Positions 17,239-25,643 are shown, numbered from the stretch's first letter. The stretch: DNA of 64,000 nt from CAYXVJ01 sp050309435 (GCA_050309435.1 JBNRMJ010000031.1:1-64000); one strand, 5' to 3'. Numbers and translations are program-made. The notes: generated from the letters alone by a model not told the origin.

Positions 17239-17954
17239 CACTTGTCCTTCTTTCTGATCTTAAATGCTTTCCAGGGATCATTATCGGGAATCTCTGTATG
17301 AACATTTATGATTTCGTCTTTGGTAGGATGTTTAAAACTAAGCGAATAAGCAAGCAAGGCTATCGACTCTTCTTCGCTTGAAGACGATAGTTTGTTGTCG
17401 TAGCGCCGATCGCCGACCAGCGGCCAGCCCCTGCTGGCAAACTGAACGCGTATTTGATGCGAACGACCGCTGAGCAGATTGATTTCGACGAGGCTTAGCC
17501 GAGCGATTTGTTCTAGTACACGATAATTCAAAACGGCCGGACGCTCTTTACCATGATTCTTCAATTCTTTCGGTCTGTTCTGTTTTGTATAAACCAGGTT
17601 TTTCCCATGGTCCTTGGTCAGATCATCCTTTAATGTTCCGCTTACGGGCGACACCAATCCGCTGCAAACCGCAAGATAGCGCTTTTCGAAGCGATGTTCG
17701 CGAATCTCTTCTGATAATCGAGAGGCTGCCTTCGATGTCTTGGCCAAAACAATCACGCCTTCGACAGCAACATCGAGTCTGTGAACCAATCCCAGATAGA
17801 CATTACCCGGTTTGTTGTATCGTTGTTTCAGATCCTCTTTCATAAGAGTCAGAATATCGGGTCTATGACTTGAATCTTCCTGAGATAATATCCCTTTCGG
17901 TTTATGTACAACGAGCAGATGATTATCTTCGTACAATATCTTAATTTCCTGCAC
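17238..17954 (-). CDS. RluA-family pseudouridine synthase
   Basis: This 238-residue member of the RluA family isomerises uridines in rRNA or tRNA. The catalytic Asp is in GLVHRLDVAVEGVIVLAKT near residue 60; most relatives read HRLDKxTSG, so the residues after the Asp are unusual. Other family motifs are VHKPKGILSQ near the start, RYLAVCSG, and LLSGRSHQIRVQFASRGWPLVGDRRY. It has no S4 domain, so it is a short RluA/TruC-like form whose target cannot be told from sequence. Its stop overlaps the polA start by one base. Confidence 0.88.
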   Translation of the reverse strand: MQEIKILYEDNHLLVVHKPKGILSQEDSSHRPDILTLMKEDLKQRYNKPGNVYLGLVHRLDVAVEGVIVLAKTSKAASRLSEEIREHRFEKRYLAVCSGLVSPVSGTLKDDLTKDHGKNLVYTKQNRPKELKNHGKERPAVLNYRVLEQIARLSLVEINLLSGRSHQIRVQFASRGWPLVGDRRYDNKLSSSSEEESIALLAYSLSFKHPTKDEIINVHTEIPDNDPWKAFKIRKKDK

Positions 17955-17997
17955 AAGCGTGGCCTTTCATCTTTTATCTGCATGAATCGGTAATGCC

Positions 17998-18026
17998 ATG
18001 ATAATATTCCTGACTTACATTATAAT
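17998..18026 (+). promoter_or_regulatory. promoter of the response regulator/kinase operon
   Basis: A perfect TATAAT (18021-18026) lies 17 bp after ATGATA (17998-18003), about 85 bp before the regulator start. The -10 region (ACATTATAATG) is nearly palindromic, so it might also serve the divergent RluA-family gene. Confidence 0.5.
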
Positions 18027-18109
18027 GGATATACGCAGCGAAGCTGAATCTGTTTGTCTTATAACGATAGTATATATGCGACGCTTTGAGATTAGGGGAT
18101 AAAAACATT

Positions 18110-18802
18110 ATGGTCAAATCAACGCACATTTTAATTTGTGACGACGATCCCGTCGTTCACGAGTCTCTCGGTATTTATCTGGATGTCGAGCACTTCGAAC
18201 ACAGCTCGGCCATGAACGGCCGTGACGGATTGAAGATGGCTCAGGAGTTATCGCCGGATCTGATTATACTGGATCTGATGATGCCCGAGATGACCGGTAC
18301 GGAAGTGTGTCGCGAGATCAGACGAAGCAGTAATGTTCCGATCATCATGCTCACTGCCAAGGGCGAGGAAATCGATCGCGTCCTGGGTCTTGAACTGGGT
18401 GCCGATGATTATATCGTAAAACCCTTTTCACCGCGCGAAGTGATCGCCAGAATAAAAGCGGTACTTAGACGAATGGGCGAAACAAGCAATAAAGACAGCA
18501 ATCATCTGCGCTTTGACGGTCTCGAGATTAATCTGGACAATTACCAGGTTAAGATATTCGGCGAAGTCGTACCTTTTACACCGAAAGAAGTTGAAATTCT
18601 GCACTTGCTCGCTTCGCATCCGAGTCAGGTGATGGATCGAGAGCAGATTCTCTCGAAAGTATGGGGTTACGATTATTTCGGCGAGACCCGGACAATTGAT
18701 ACCCATGTCAAACGCATTCGTCAGAAAATCGCGGTGGAAAACGCCAAGTGGGGTTTGATTACCGTTTACGGAGTCGGTTATAAATTCGAGGATCTTTCCT
18801 GA
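18110..18802 (+). CDS. OmpR-family response regulator (PhoP/WalR-like)
   Basis: A 230-residue two-component regulator. The receiver domain has the acidic pair in ICDDDP, the phosphoacceptor Asp in LIILDLMMPEMTG (near residue 53), Thr in IMLTAKG and Lys in DDYIVKPFSP. It is followed by a winged-helix DNA-binding domain (TPKEVEILHLLASHP ... TIDTHVKRIRQKI ... TVYGVGYKFE). The ATG at 18110 has GGGGAT ten bases upstream; a longer TTG frame from 18086 is less likely. Its stop overlaps the kinase start (TGATG), giving one transcriptional unit. The stimulus is unknown. Confidence 0.93.
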   Translation: MVKSTHILICDDDPVVHESLGIYLDVEHFEHSSAMNGRDGLKMAQELSPDLIILDLMMPEMTGTEVCREIRRSSNVPIIMLTAKGEEIDRVLGLELGADDYIVKPFSPREVIARIKAVLRRMGETSNKDSNHLRFDGLEINLDNYQVKIFGEVVPFTPKEVEILHLLASHPSQVMDREQILSKVWGYDYFGETRTIDTHVKRIRQKIAVENAKWGLITVYGVGYKFEDLS

Positions 18803-20679
18803 TGCATACGAGTGTCTTTCTCAGACGTATATTATCGCTTTTAATCGGAGCGATATTGCTTGCGGCTGTTTTGACACTGGCTTTCTTTTACTTTGTCACT
18901 TCGGATATTGTCTATACTAATCTGGCTGCCAATGATTTCCGCAAGAAAGCATCGATTCTTTCGGAACGCACGGAAGATTTCCTTCTGGGCGAGTATGATC
19001 GCGACGATTATATGTCAATGCTGGATATCACGCCGGAAATGATGAACGCGACCATGCACATATTCATTTTCGATGCTGAAAGCGATAGCTTCGTTCTATC
19101 GCCTCAAGGAAGTGATCTGGATGCTTCTGCCCTGGCGGAGGCAGAAGCCATGATGCAAGCTCAAATGCCCGAACTAAAAGCGGGACGATCTGTCGAACTT
19201 CGCAGTCGCCTGGGAGATGGCGCGATAGAAACGCTAATGATCGGTTATCCGGTAGAAGTCTTCGATCGCTCGACAGGCAGCCGCAACATCCGTGCTTCAA
19301 TTTTCCTGAGTCGAAGCATCGATAATATCCGGATGGGATACGACAGCCTGAACTTCGCGCTTGTTCTCGCTTCCGGTATCAGTGTTTTGATCATGATTTT
19401 CCCGACTTACCTGGCTATCAATCGTCTGATACGTCCTTTGAAACAAGTTAAAGACGTTGCTACCGCGATGTCCAACGGTAATTTCACGCTTCGTGCCGAC
19501 AGCAATCAACCGGGCGAGATCGGAGAGCTTGCGGCAGCGATTAATGATCTGGCTGCAGACCTGGATCGAACGATTACGGCACTCATGCAGGAGCGAAATC
19601 GATTGCGGCAGATTCTGGACGGCTTGCACGAAGGCATCATCGCCGTGGACAAATCGCTTCGAATCACACATAGCAATCAAGCTACCGTTGAACTCCTGGG
19701 GCGTACCGACAGTTTCCGTCAAAGCAGAGAAAAAAATAAAGGTCTCATACGCGAAGACAGCGAGCAGGAAACAGACGAAAGTGCCGAAATAGAGTACTAC
19801 CTCAGCAGTGATCTCCAACTGGATCGTGATTATCAGCAGGCCATAGACAGCGGAAAAATCAAGACCCGCAGTTTTCCTCATCACGACCGGATCATCTTAC
19901 TTGCTGTGAGTCCCTTAACCAACGAAAACGATGAAATCATCGGCGCGGTCGGTTTGTTGCGTGATGTTACCGCCAGCGAAAAACTGGAACAAACCAGGCG
20001 CGATTACATTGCCAATGTCTCTCATGAGTTGCGTACTCCCCTGACAGCGCTTCGCGGTTTAATCGAACCGTTGGCAGACGGTCTGGTTCGTGACGTTAAA
20101 GACCAGCAAAGATACTACAATATCATTCTGGATGAAACACTTCGCCTGTCACGTCTGATCGATGACATGCTGGAACTCAGTCGCCTGCAAGCCGGAAAAA
20201 TCTCTTTAAAGAGGGAGGCTTTCGAGATATGGGATGTGTTTAATACCATTAAAGGCAAGTATGAGTTTGTAGCCAGCGAAAAGGGCATTTTTTTCGCCTT
20301 ACCGGCTTATGACTCTGATTGTCCGCCGGCTTATGCCAATATGGACCGTGTCGAGCAAGTTTTGGTAATCCTTCTGGACAATGCCATTAAATTCACGGAA
20401 AAAGACGGTATCGTTGAGATCACCGCAAGCTGGGACAGCGATAAAATTGTCGTCGCAGTAAAAGATACCGGCATCGGTATATCTAAAGAAGATCAGGCGC
20501 ATGTTTTTGAGCGTTTTTTCAAGTCGGATAAATCCCGCGGCCAGATGAACGGAACCGGTCTGGGTTTATCGATAGCACGTGAAATGGTTCAGCAAATGGG
20601 CGAACGTATGTGGGTCAGAAGTCAGATGGGCCAGGGTTCGACGTTCTTCTTCACGTTAAGCAAGTACAAAGAGAATTAA
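18802..20679 (+). CDS. membrane sensor histidine kinase with HAMP and PAS domains
   Basis: A 625-residue kinase, partner of the overlapping regulator. Layout: membrane helix near 10-32, extracytoplasmic sensor (about 33-170), second helix (about 180-205), HAMP linker (IRPLKQVKDVATAMSNGNF), PAS-like domain (about 260-395), the phosphoacceptor His in ANVSHELRTPLTALRG (near 412), then the ATPase core with NAIKFTEKDG, DTGIGIS and GTGLGLSIA. This WalK/PhoR/ResE-type layout fits envelope, phosphate or redox sensing. Neither phosphate transport genes nor yycH-type genes are nearby, so I do not assign a name. Confidence 0.93.
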   Translation: MHTSVFLRRILSLLIGAILLAAVLTLAFFYFVTSDIVYTNLAANDFRKKASILSERTEDFLLGEYDRDDYMSMLDITPEMMNATMHIFIFDAESDSFVLSPQGSDLDASALAEAEAMMQAQMPELKAGRSVELRSRLGDGAIETLMIGYPVEVFDRSTGSRNIRASIFLSRSIDNIRMGYDSLNFALVLASGISVLIMIFPTYLAINRLIRPLKQVKDVATAMSNGNFTLRADSNQPGEIGELAAAINDLAADLDRTITALMQERNRLRQILDGLHEGIIAVDKSLRITHSNQATVELLGRTDSFRQSREKNKGLIREDSEQETDESAEIEYYLSSDLQLDRDYQQAIDSGKIKTRSFPHHDRIILLAVSPLTNENDEIIGAVGLLRDVTASEKLEQTRRDYIANVSHELRTPLTALRGLIEPLADGLVRDVKDQQRYYNIILDETLRLSRLIDDMLELSRLQAGKISLKREAFEIWDVFNTIKGKYEFVASEKGIFFALPAYDSDCPPAYANMDRVEQVLVILLDNAIKFTEKDGIVEITASWDSDKIVVAVKDTGIGISKEDQAHVFERFFKSDKSRGQMNGTGLGLSIAREMVQQMGERMWVRSQMGQGSTFFFTLSKYKEN

Positions 20680-20798
20680 ATCGACCTTAATTATTTCTAA
20701 AGTGTTACGTTTTTTTAGAGATGTCTTTTCAGCAATTTTAGTCAAAATTATGACACATTTCTTTGCTACTATGGTGATAGACAGGAGGCTTAGAAATA

Positions 20799-21215
20799 AT
20801 GCTAATTGCTTGTGTCACAGATCAACAAAGCTGCGAGCGCCAGATTAAAGCCGGCGCTGATCTGGCTAAGAAATTCAACACTACATTGAAAGTCGTTTCG
20901 GTCATGCCGTCATCGGCGGGACGACTCGGAAAAGGACTCGGGAGTCCGGAATTGGAACACTTATATGAAGTATCGAGACAATATCATGCCGAAATGAACA
21001 TTTACTTCAACGGAGATCCCGTAGCCGCTGTTTCTCAACTTATCGAAAATGCATCCGAACCGGTCGAGGCTCTGATCTGCGGAGCACCCGGACGACAGCA
21101 ATCGAATGACTTCATCGACCGTCTTCATGCTCTCATGCCTGATCTGAACATATACATCATGTCTTCTTCGGGTATAATGTTACCACTCGCATTGGAGACA
21201 CTCTCACTGGGCTGA
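20799..21215 (+). CDS. small universal-stress-protein-like protein
   Basis: This 138-residue protein has a nucleotide-binding alpha/beta layout: MLIACVTDQQSCERQIKAGADLA at the start, VEALICGAPGRQQSN in the middle and LNIYIMSSSG near the end. That pattern resembles the UspA domain found in KdpD kinases (cytosolic Rossmann-like fold). The ATP-binding motif GxxGS of canonical Usp proteins is only weakly kept. AGGAGG precedes the ATG and a clear terminator follows, so it is a monocistronic gene behind the two-component operon. Function unknown; a regulatory role alongside the kinase is only a guess. Confidence 0.6.
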   Translation: MLIACVTDQQSCERQIKAGADLAKKFNTTLKVVSVMPSSAGRLGKGLGSPELEHLYEVSRQYHAEMNIYFNGDPVAAVSQLIENASEPVEALICGAPGRQQSNDFIDRLHALMPDLNIYIMSSSGIMLPLALETLSLG

Positions 21216-21236
21216 AATAATTCGCTGACTAAGAAG

Positions 21237-21269
21237 AGTCGGTTCTCATGCGAGAATCGACTTTTATTA
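21237..21269 (+). terminator. intrinsic terminator after the Usp-like gene
   Basis: The 11-bp stem AGTCGGTTCTC/GAGAATCGACT (one G-U pair) has loop ATGC and is followed by TTTATTAT. It ends the Usp-like transcript 20 bp after its stop. Confidence 0.85.
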
Positions 21270-21299
21270 TCTAAACTAATTTACTAAGGTAGGTCTTTT

Positions 21300-22118
21300 A
21301 TGCCGCAGAACAATGAACTTACAGGGCCCGCAGGTAAGCAAGCCGGCGTGCGCATCAATAAATATCTCTCTTCTCTTGGTATCTGTTCGAGACGCGACGC
21401 CGATCAGTATGTGGCTGACGGCCGTGTCCGTATCAATGACAAGCCTGCCGAGAACGGCAGTCGTGTCTTAAAAGGTGATATTGTCACGCTTGACGGAAAG
21501 TCTGTGGGTGATAAAAAACCACGACATATTTATATTGCTTTAAATAAACCTGTGGGTGTAGTCTCGACGACCGATCGCCGCGATCGGGATAATATTGTTG
21601 ACTTTATGGACTATCCGGAGCGCATTTTCCCTATCGGCAGATTGGATAAGGATTCCGACGGGTTAATACTCCTGACAAACGACGGCGATATCGTAAACTA
21701 TCTGCTCCGTGCCCGCTACCGCCATGAAAAAGAGTATGAAGTTGTCGTCAACAAAAAGATTACAGACGATTTTATCAAGGGAATGTCGAATCCCGTACCT
21801 ATTCTAGGTACCATGACGGCTCCGTCGAAGATTCGTAAAATCGATGATTATCGTTTCCGGATTATCTTGACTCAAGGACTGAACAGACAGATTCGTCGTA
21901 TGTGCGAGTATTTCGACTACGAAGTCATTCGTTTGACCCGTTGGCGTATTATGAACGTTACACTGGGTAATCTTCGTCAGGGCGAGTGGCGCTATGTCAC
22001 CGAGAAAGAAATGAAACAGCTCAGAAGTCTGCTTGCTGCACGGGTGCGCGAAGTTGATGGCGAACTCGGGCTTCAAGACTCGGATACATCTTCGTTGGAG
22101 GGCCTGGATGGTGAATGA
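21300..22118 (+). CDS. rluF: 23S rRNA pseudouridine synthase, RluF-like
   Basis: This 272-residue pseudouridine synthase has an N-terminal S4 RNA-binding domain (VRINKYLSSLGICSRRDADQYVADGRV) and the RsuA/RluB-type catalytic domain with Asp in FPIGRLDKDSDGLILLTND. The signature LTQGLNRQIRRMCEYFDYEV is typical of RluF, which in E. coli modifies 23S U2604. The last 40 residues, rich in charged residues, are not family-specific. AGGTAGG precedes the ATG. Its 3' end overlaps the next gene by 11 bp, so the two are translated from one message. Confidence 0.87.
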   Translation: MPQNNELTGPAGKQAGVRINKYLSSLGICSRRDADQYVADGRVRINDKPAENGSRVLKGDIVTLDGKSVGDKKPRHIYIALNKPVGVVSTTDRRDRDNIVDFMDYPERIFPIGRLDKDSDGLILLTNDGDIVNYLLRARYRHEKEYEVVVNKKITDDFIKGMSNPVPILGTMTAPSKIRKIDDYRFRIILTQGLNRQIRRMCEYFDYEVIRLTRWRIMNVTLGNLRQGEWRYVTEKEMKQLRSLLAARVREVDGELGLQDSDTSSLEGLDGE

Positions 22119-23091
22119 GAAACTGAATCCTTTGATTCAGGATACGATTCCATTAACAGCCGATAATCATCTAAACTGGCTGAACGAAGATGATCTGGTT
22201 GTATTGATCATTAATTTTCATGCCGGCAGCTTATCTCAAGGTAACGGCGTAGCCGAAATCATCGACGAACTGACCAAACTCAATGTCCGCTTGGAAGTCT
22301 ATCGAACTAAAAGCATTGGTGATGCCGCTGTTCTGGCTGCCAAACACGGCCTGCGCGCCGAGCTAATTGTTTGCGTAGGCGGAGACGGAACGTTAAACGA
22401 AGTCAGCAGCGGTCTGGTGACGCTGAAAACTCCACCTGTTCTCGCTTACATCGCAGCCGGAACCACCTGCGATTTTGCCAGAACATTTCACCTGCCGATT
22501 GATGAGTTCCGCGAAGCAAGCAAGATCATATCCACCGGTTTACCGGTCCCGATAGATGTGGGGGTCATGAACAACAAGCATTTCGTATATGTCGCTTCTT
22601 TCGGCGCCTTTACGGCTGTAGCCAGCAGTACTCCTCAAAAACTGAAAAAAACCTGGGGACATCTTGCTTATGTGATCGAAGGTCTCAAGAGTCTTCCCGG
22701 CATAAAGCCCATATCCGTTCGCGTCGAACTAGATGATGCCGTAATCGAAGATCAACTGATTTTCGGTGCTATTACCAACTCGACATCCATCGGCGGATTA
22801 ATTCGTATATCCGAGAGAAACGTCTTAATGGATGACGGCAAGTTTGAAGTGCTCCTCGTTCGAAATCCTCAAAATGCTTTAGATGCTGCGAATTTATTGT
22901 CTGCTCTTATTAACCAGAATTACCGAAACAAGCACATTCACTTTTTCAGTACCAGCCACCTGCGTTTTAGTTTTCCGGATCCTGTACGATGGACAATCGA
23001 TGGCGAGGATGCGGGACTTTTACATAATGTGGATATCAAGAATAAAAAGCAGGCGCTTAAAATTGTCATACCGATCGAAGAGCAATTTTGA
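22108..23091 (+). CDS. DagK/YegS-family lipid kinase
   Basis: A 327-residue member of the diacylglycerol/lipid kinase family, which phosphorylates diacylglycerol or related lipids at the inner membrane face. The catalytic loop CVGGDGTLNEVSSGLV lies near residues 90-105, after IINFHAGSLSQG, the degenerate NP-x-(S/A)-G motif. IAAGTTCDFARTFHLP matches the GTxNDFAR motif, and GEDAG near the C-terminus is present. I chose ATG 22108 because TTGGAGGG precedes it; the open frame extends further upstream inside rluF without a site. It is the last gene before tmRNA. Confidence 0.88.
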   Translation: MVNEKLNPLIQDTIPLTADNHLNWLNEDDLVVLIINFHAGSLSQGNGVAEIIDELTKLNVRLEVYRTKSIGDAAVLAAKHGLRAELIVCVGGDGTLNEVSSGLVTLKTPPVLAYIAAGTTCDFARTFHLPIDEFREASKIISTGLPVPIDVGVMNNKHFVYVASFGAFTAVASSTPQKLKKTWGHLAYVIEGLKSLPGIKPISVRVELDDAVIEDQLIFGAITNSTSIGGLIRISERNVLMDDGKFEVLLVRNPQNALDAANLLSALINQNYRNKHIHFFSTSHLRFSFPDPVRWTIDGEDAGLLHNVDIKNKKQALKIVIPIEEQF

Positions 23092-23142
23092 CAATTGCCA
23101 GATATCTTTGATCTGTTACAATTTCGGCGGATATCCAAATCG

Positions 23143-23171
23143 TTGCAAATCAGTGAAATACTTGATACAAT
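23143..23171 (+). promoter_or_regulatory. candidate promoter of tmRNA
   Basis: TTGCAA (23143-23148) and TACAAT (23166-23171) are 17 bp apart. Transcription would start near 23178, leaving a short 5' leader to be cut by RNase P at the mature tmRNA end. Confidence 0.45.
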
Positions 23172-23215
23172 TATAAATTGTCGGACATATGTTCGGTTCT
23201 TTGACAATTTTATAT

Positions 23216-23612
23216 GGGGACGCACTGGTTTCGACAGGGTTGTTGAGATTAGATAAGCGGGTAGTGGATTCTCGTTGGCCACTTAAAAAAACGAGAGTCG
23301 CAATTTAATTGCCGACGATAATTTTGTAGCTGTTCCCAGCTACGCTTACGCAGCTTAATTTAAGCTGAGTCATCGGTCCGCCTGATCTGCAGGGCGGGGT
23401 TCCGGTGTCATTTTGCAGACCTTGACAGCTCGGAGGTTAAAGATGTGAATGGGATGGCGAAGGCTTCGCAGTCATCCGGCATTAGAAGCTACCGGAGTGA
23501 GAGTTTGTTGATCGACAGCTCACAAGGGGAATACTTGAAAGATTAACTGCACCCGGAGAAAGTCTTTTTGAGGCTGCCTTGGACAGGAGTTCGATTCTCC
23601 TCGTCTCCACCA
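23216..23612 (+). ncRNA. ssrA: transfer-messenger RNA (tmRNA)
   Basis: tmRNA rescues stalled ribosomes and tags the nascent peptide for proteolysis. The 5' end GGGGACGCACTGGTTTCGAC and the 3' end GTTCGATTCTCC ... GTCTCCACCA form the tRNA-like half: acceptor GGGGAC pairs with GTCTCC, and CCA is encoded. The tag reading frame runs from GCC 23311 to TAA 23358 and encodes ADDNFVAVPSYAYAA, with the hydrophobic -YAYAA end expected by the proteases. Length is 397 nt. The last 16 bases are also the attachment site of the mobile element, so the mature RNA end is rebuilt by the insertion. Confidence 0.96.
23597..23612 (+). repeat. attL core (16-bp direct repeat, tmRNA 3' end)
   Basis: CTCCTCGTCTCCACCA, including the encoded CCA of tmRNA, recurs exactly at 30945-30960. 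The base before and the base after differ between copies, so 16 bp is the full identity. Integration keeps the tmRNA 3' end functional. Confidence 0.9.
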
Positions 23613-23614
23613 CT

Positions 23615-23650
23615 AACCGCTGTAACGCAATGTTATCAGCGGTTTTTTAT
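23615..23650 (+). terminator. element-borne terminator that now ends tmRNA transcription
   Basis: The stem AACCGCTGTAAC/GTTATCAGCGGTT (one bulge) is followed by TTTTTATTTT, starting three bases after the mature tmRNA end. It belongs to the mobile element and replaces the host terminator that was displaced to 30965. Confidence 0.85.
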
Positions 23651-23654
23651 TTTC

Positions 23655-23674
23655 TTGATATTAGATTGATATTA
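23655..23674 (+). repeat. left arm-type integrase sites (two TTGATATTA)
   Basis: TTGATATTA occurs at 23655-23663 and 23666-23674, exactly 11 bp apart. The same pair with the same period is at 30813-30832. The copies overlap the 3' end of the integrase gene. Confidence 0.6.
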
Positions 23675-24725
23675 AAATATTATCCTTTTCCATGATGTCG
23701 ATTATTTGCTGTTCATCTGATGGAAATAAATGACTGTATGTATCAAGTGTAATTGATGTTTTTTCATGGCCTAATCGCTTTGATACTAGTTTGATATTTG
23801 CACCTTTGCTGATTAGATAACTCGCATGGCTATGCCGTAAGTCATGAACTCTAATCCGCTTCATTCCAGAAGCCCGGCAACCTTCTTCCATTCCCTTCTC
23901 TATAAAACGCTTCTCCCATGAAAAGACCGGATCAGTTGCTGCAGTTGCAGGACATACGGCTTTCCAAGCTCTGAGAGCGTCCAGAGCCTGCTTAGGTAAT
24001 AAGAGCTCTCTGACGCTTCCTGAAGTCTTTGGAGGAGTTACTACGCTCTCTCCGGACAAGCGTTGGTAAGACTTGCTGATACTTAATGTACGATCCTCAA
24101 TATCAGACCACAGGAGAGCAAGCAGCTCTCCTTTTCTTATGCCTGACCAGTACAGCAGTTTGATGGCGGTATTCGCTTTAATATCACTCACATGAAGAAT
24201 AAACTCGCTAAACTCATCATAAGTCCAGAATACCATTGGTTTAGCTACTTCCCTCTTTACCGGAGGTCTTACACGTTGGCAGGGATTAGGATGTAGTCCA
24301 TATAATCGCATTGCATGATTAAATACAGCTCGCATCTGTTTATAGATATTCCTGGAATGCGTAAGGCTAAAACGCTCTGATAATCCATTCGTCCAATTCT
24401 GAATTTCATTTGGAGTAATCTCATTAACAGACTTTTTGAAAGCTTTACTGATGTGATTCTTCATGATATATGTACGAGTCTGTAAAGTATGTGCTGATAT
24501 TGTATTTTGAGTATCTTCATTATATTTGTCTACAAAACGAGACCACGGTAATAATATTGCTTCGTCTTCGGGTTTTATGTTCATCAGAAAATCACGCTCC
24601 CAAGCCAAAGCTTCACGCTTCAGCTCAAAACCTCGCTTCATCTTCTGACAGCGATTCCCGTCTACATCTTCGTAGTAAAATCTGCAGTACCATTTTTGTG
24701 TTTTGGGATCCAAATATGCCGGCAT
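23661..24725 (-). CDS. int: tyrosine recombinase/integrase of the ssrA element
   Basis: A 354-residue phage-type integrase. The N-terminal part (about 1-55, WYCRFYYEDVDGNRCQ) is an arm-binding-like domain, followed by a SAM-like core-binding domain (about 60-165) and the catalytic domain with Arg in YWSGIRKGELLALLW, HDLRHSHAS (His-x-x-Arg), LGHEKTSITLDTYSHL with the second His and the nucleophilic Tyr. ATG 24725 is likelier than the TTG at 24734. It is transcribed with the repressor gene just upstream (5 bp gap). It acts at the tmRNA 3' end, judged by its position beside attL. Confidence 0.95.
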   Translation of the reverse strand: MPAYLDPKTQKWYCRFYYEDVDGNRCQKMKRGFELKREALAWERDFLMNIKPEDEAILLPWSRFVDKYNEDTQNTISAHTLQTRTYIMKNHISKAFKKSVNEITPNEIQNWTNGLSERFSLTHSRNIYKQMRAVFNHAMRLYGLHPNPCQRVRPPVKREVAKPMVFWTYDEFSEFILHVSDIKANTAIKLLYWSGIRKGELLALLWSDIEDRTLSISKSYQRLSGESVVTPPKTSGSVRELLLPKQALDALRAWKAVCPATAATDPVFSWEKRFIEKGMEEGCRASGMKRIRVHDLRHSHASYLISKGANIKLVSKRLGHEKTSITLDTYSHLFPSDEQQIIDIMEKDNILISI

Positions 24726-24730
24726 TGTTA

Positions 24731-25270
24731 TCAAGCCTGCTTTTGTGTTATTAGCTCAGCTATTTCTTGAGCTATGTTTGAAGGGGTAGCTTCCACATAT
24801 AATTCATCATTAAGCTCTAACATCTTACTATCTAAATAATAGCCAAGCACTTCTTTTGAGAGTGATCCGGATTTAATTAAACTTTCTGTTTCTATAATTT
24901 CTCGGATCGCTTGTTGTAATGTTATTCCATTTATAACAATGATCGTAGCTTCCTCTTCGGACTTTGATCCATCTTCCAGGGGAAACCGCAGAGTAACAGG
25001 AGCAACCGAAGCCCTGGCGTTTTTTAGTGTAAGAGTTGCTTTTAGCAACTCTGCTTGGCTCTTTATAGTTTGCGATCCGTTAATACCAAGTAACCAGTCT
25101 GATGTTATCTCAAAAAACTCACATAGTTTCTTTAGGTTTTCCAAACTTGGATCACTAGTTCCTTTTTCATACCTAGCGTAACCGGCAGCTGTCATGTCAA
25201 GATATTCGCCCATGAACGTTTGAGAAAGCCCCCTCCTTTCCCTTACTTGTCTTAATTTTGCACCAATCAT
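24731..25270 (-). CDS. XRE-family (CI-like) repressor of the element
   Basis: This 179-residue protein starts with a clear helix-turn-helix: LRQVRERRGLSQTFMGEYLDMTAAGYARYEKGTSDPSLENLKKLCEFF (residues about 6-55). The C-terminal 110 residues are probably an oligomerisation domain. There is no Ser-Lys LexA-type self-cleavage pair that I can recognise, so induction may work through an antirepressor, as in other satellites, rather than RecA-driven cleavage (inference). It is divergent from a Cro-like gene across a 163-bp operator region and is followed immediately by the integrase. Confidence 0.85.
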   Translation of the reverse strand: MIGAKLRQVRERRGLSQTFMGEYLDMTAAGYARYEKGTSDPSLENLKKLCEFFEITSDWLLGINGSQTIKSQAELLKATLTLKNARASVAPVTLRFPLEDGSKSEEEATIIVINGITLQQAIREIIETESLIKSGSLSKEVLGYYLDSKMLELNDELYVEATPSNIAQEIAELITQKQA

Positions 25271-25312
25271 ATTAATACCTCCTATAGGTAATTATATATT
25301 GTTTCCAATGTT

Positions 25313-25334
25313 CAAATGTTACGCAAATGTTACG
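25313..25334. repeat. tandem operator-like repeats between repressor and Cro-like gene
   Basis: CAAATGTTACG occurs twice in tandem (25313-25323, 25324-25334), with a related CCAATGTT just before. It lies upstream of the repressor start and is a probable binding site for the repressor or Cro-like protein. Confidence 0.5.
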
Positions 25335-25358
25335 AAAGTTTAGAATGACACATTTCAT

Positions 25359-25387
25359 TTGACATGTTTGAATTGTGGTGATATTGT
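25359..25387 (+). promoter_or_regulatory. rightward early promoter of the element
   Basis: A perfect TTGACA (25359-25364) lies 17 bp from TATTGT (25382-25387). It would drive the Cro-like, AlpA-like and primase-helicase genes. Confidence 0.65.
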
Positions 25388-25394
25388 TGTATTA

Positions 25395-25421
25395 CAAACA
25401 TATTGTTTGATTTCAAACAGA
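25395..25421. promoter_or_regulatory. palindromic operator candidates downstream of the early promoter
   Basis: CAAACA-TAT-TGTTTG (25395-25409) is a perfect inverted repeat. It is followed by the overlapping inverted repeat TTTGA-TT-TCAAA. Both sit between the early promoter -10 box and the first start codon, where repressor binding would block transcription. Confidence 0.5.
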
Positions 25422-25433
25422 AAGGACAGAGAA

Positions 25434-25643
25434 ATGAAAATCAACTTAACACGATTGGAGCAACACATATCCAATGCAGGTATTACCGGTGCAGACCTGG
25501 CAAGGCAAAGCGGACTTAACCAGTCTACCATATCAAACACCCGTGCTAAGGGGAGTTGCGATTACACTACCCTCATTAAAATAGCTGATGCACTTGGCAT
25601 TGAGCGTGAAATTCTACTACCCGACGAACTGCAGGAGGTTTAG
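25434..25643 (+). CDS. Cro-like small XRE DNA-binding protein
   Basis: A 69-residue protein consisting almost only of a helix-turn-helix: MKINLTRLEQHISNAG, then TGADLARQSGLNQSTISNTRAKG and LIKIADALGI. The ATG at 25434 follows AAAGGACAGA; the open frame extends upstream across the promoter and is not used. Placed first on the rightward transcript opposite the CI-like repressor, it most likely forms the second half of the lysis-lysogeny-type switch (inference from position). The next gene begins 2 bp after its stop. Confidence 0.8.
   Translation: MKINLTRLEQHISNAGITGADLARQSGLNQSTISNTRAKGSCDYTTLIKIADALGIEREILLPDELQEV

Noticed and set aside
19297..19884. 195-codon minus-strand ORF inside the histidine kinase
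   Set aside because: Antisense shadow of the PAS/HAMP part of the kinase.
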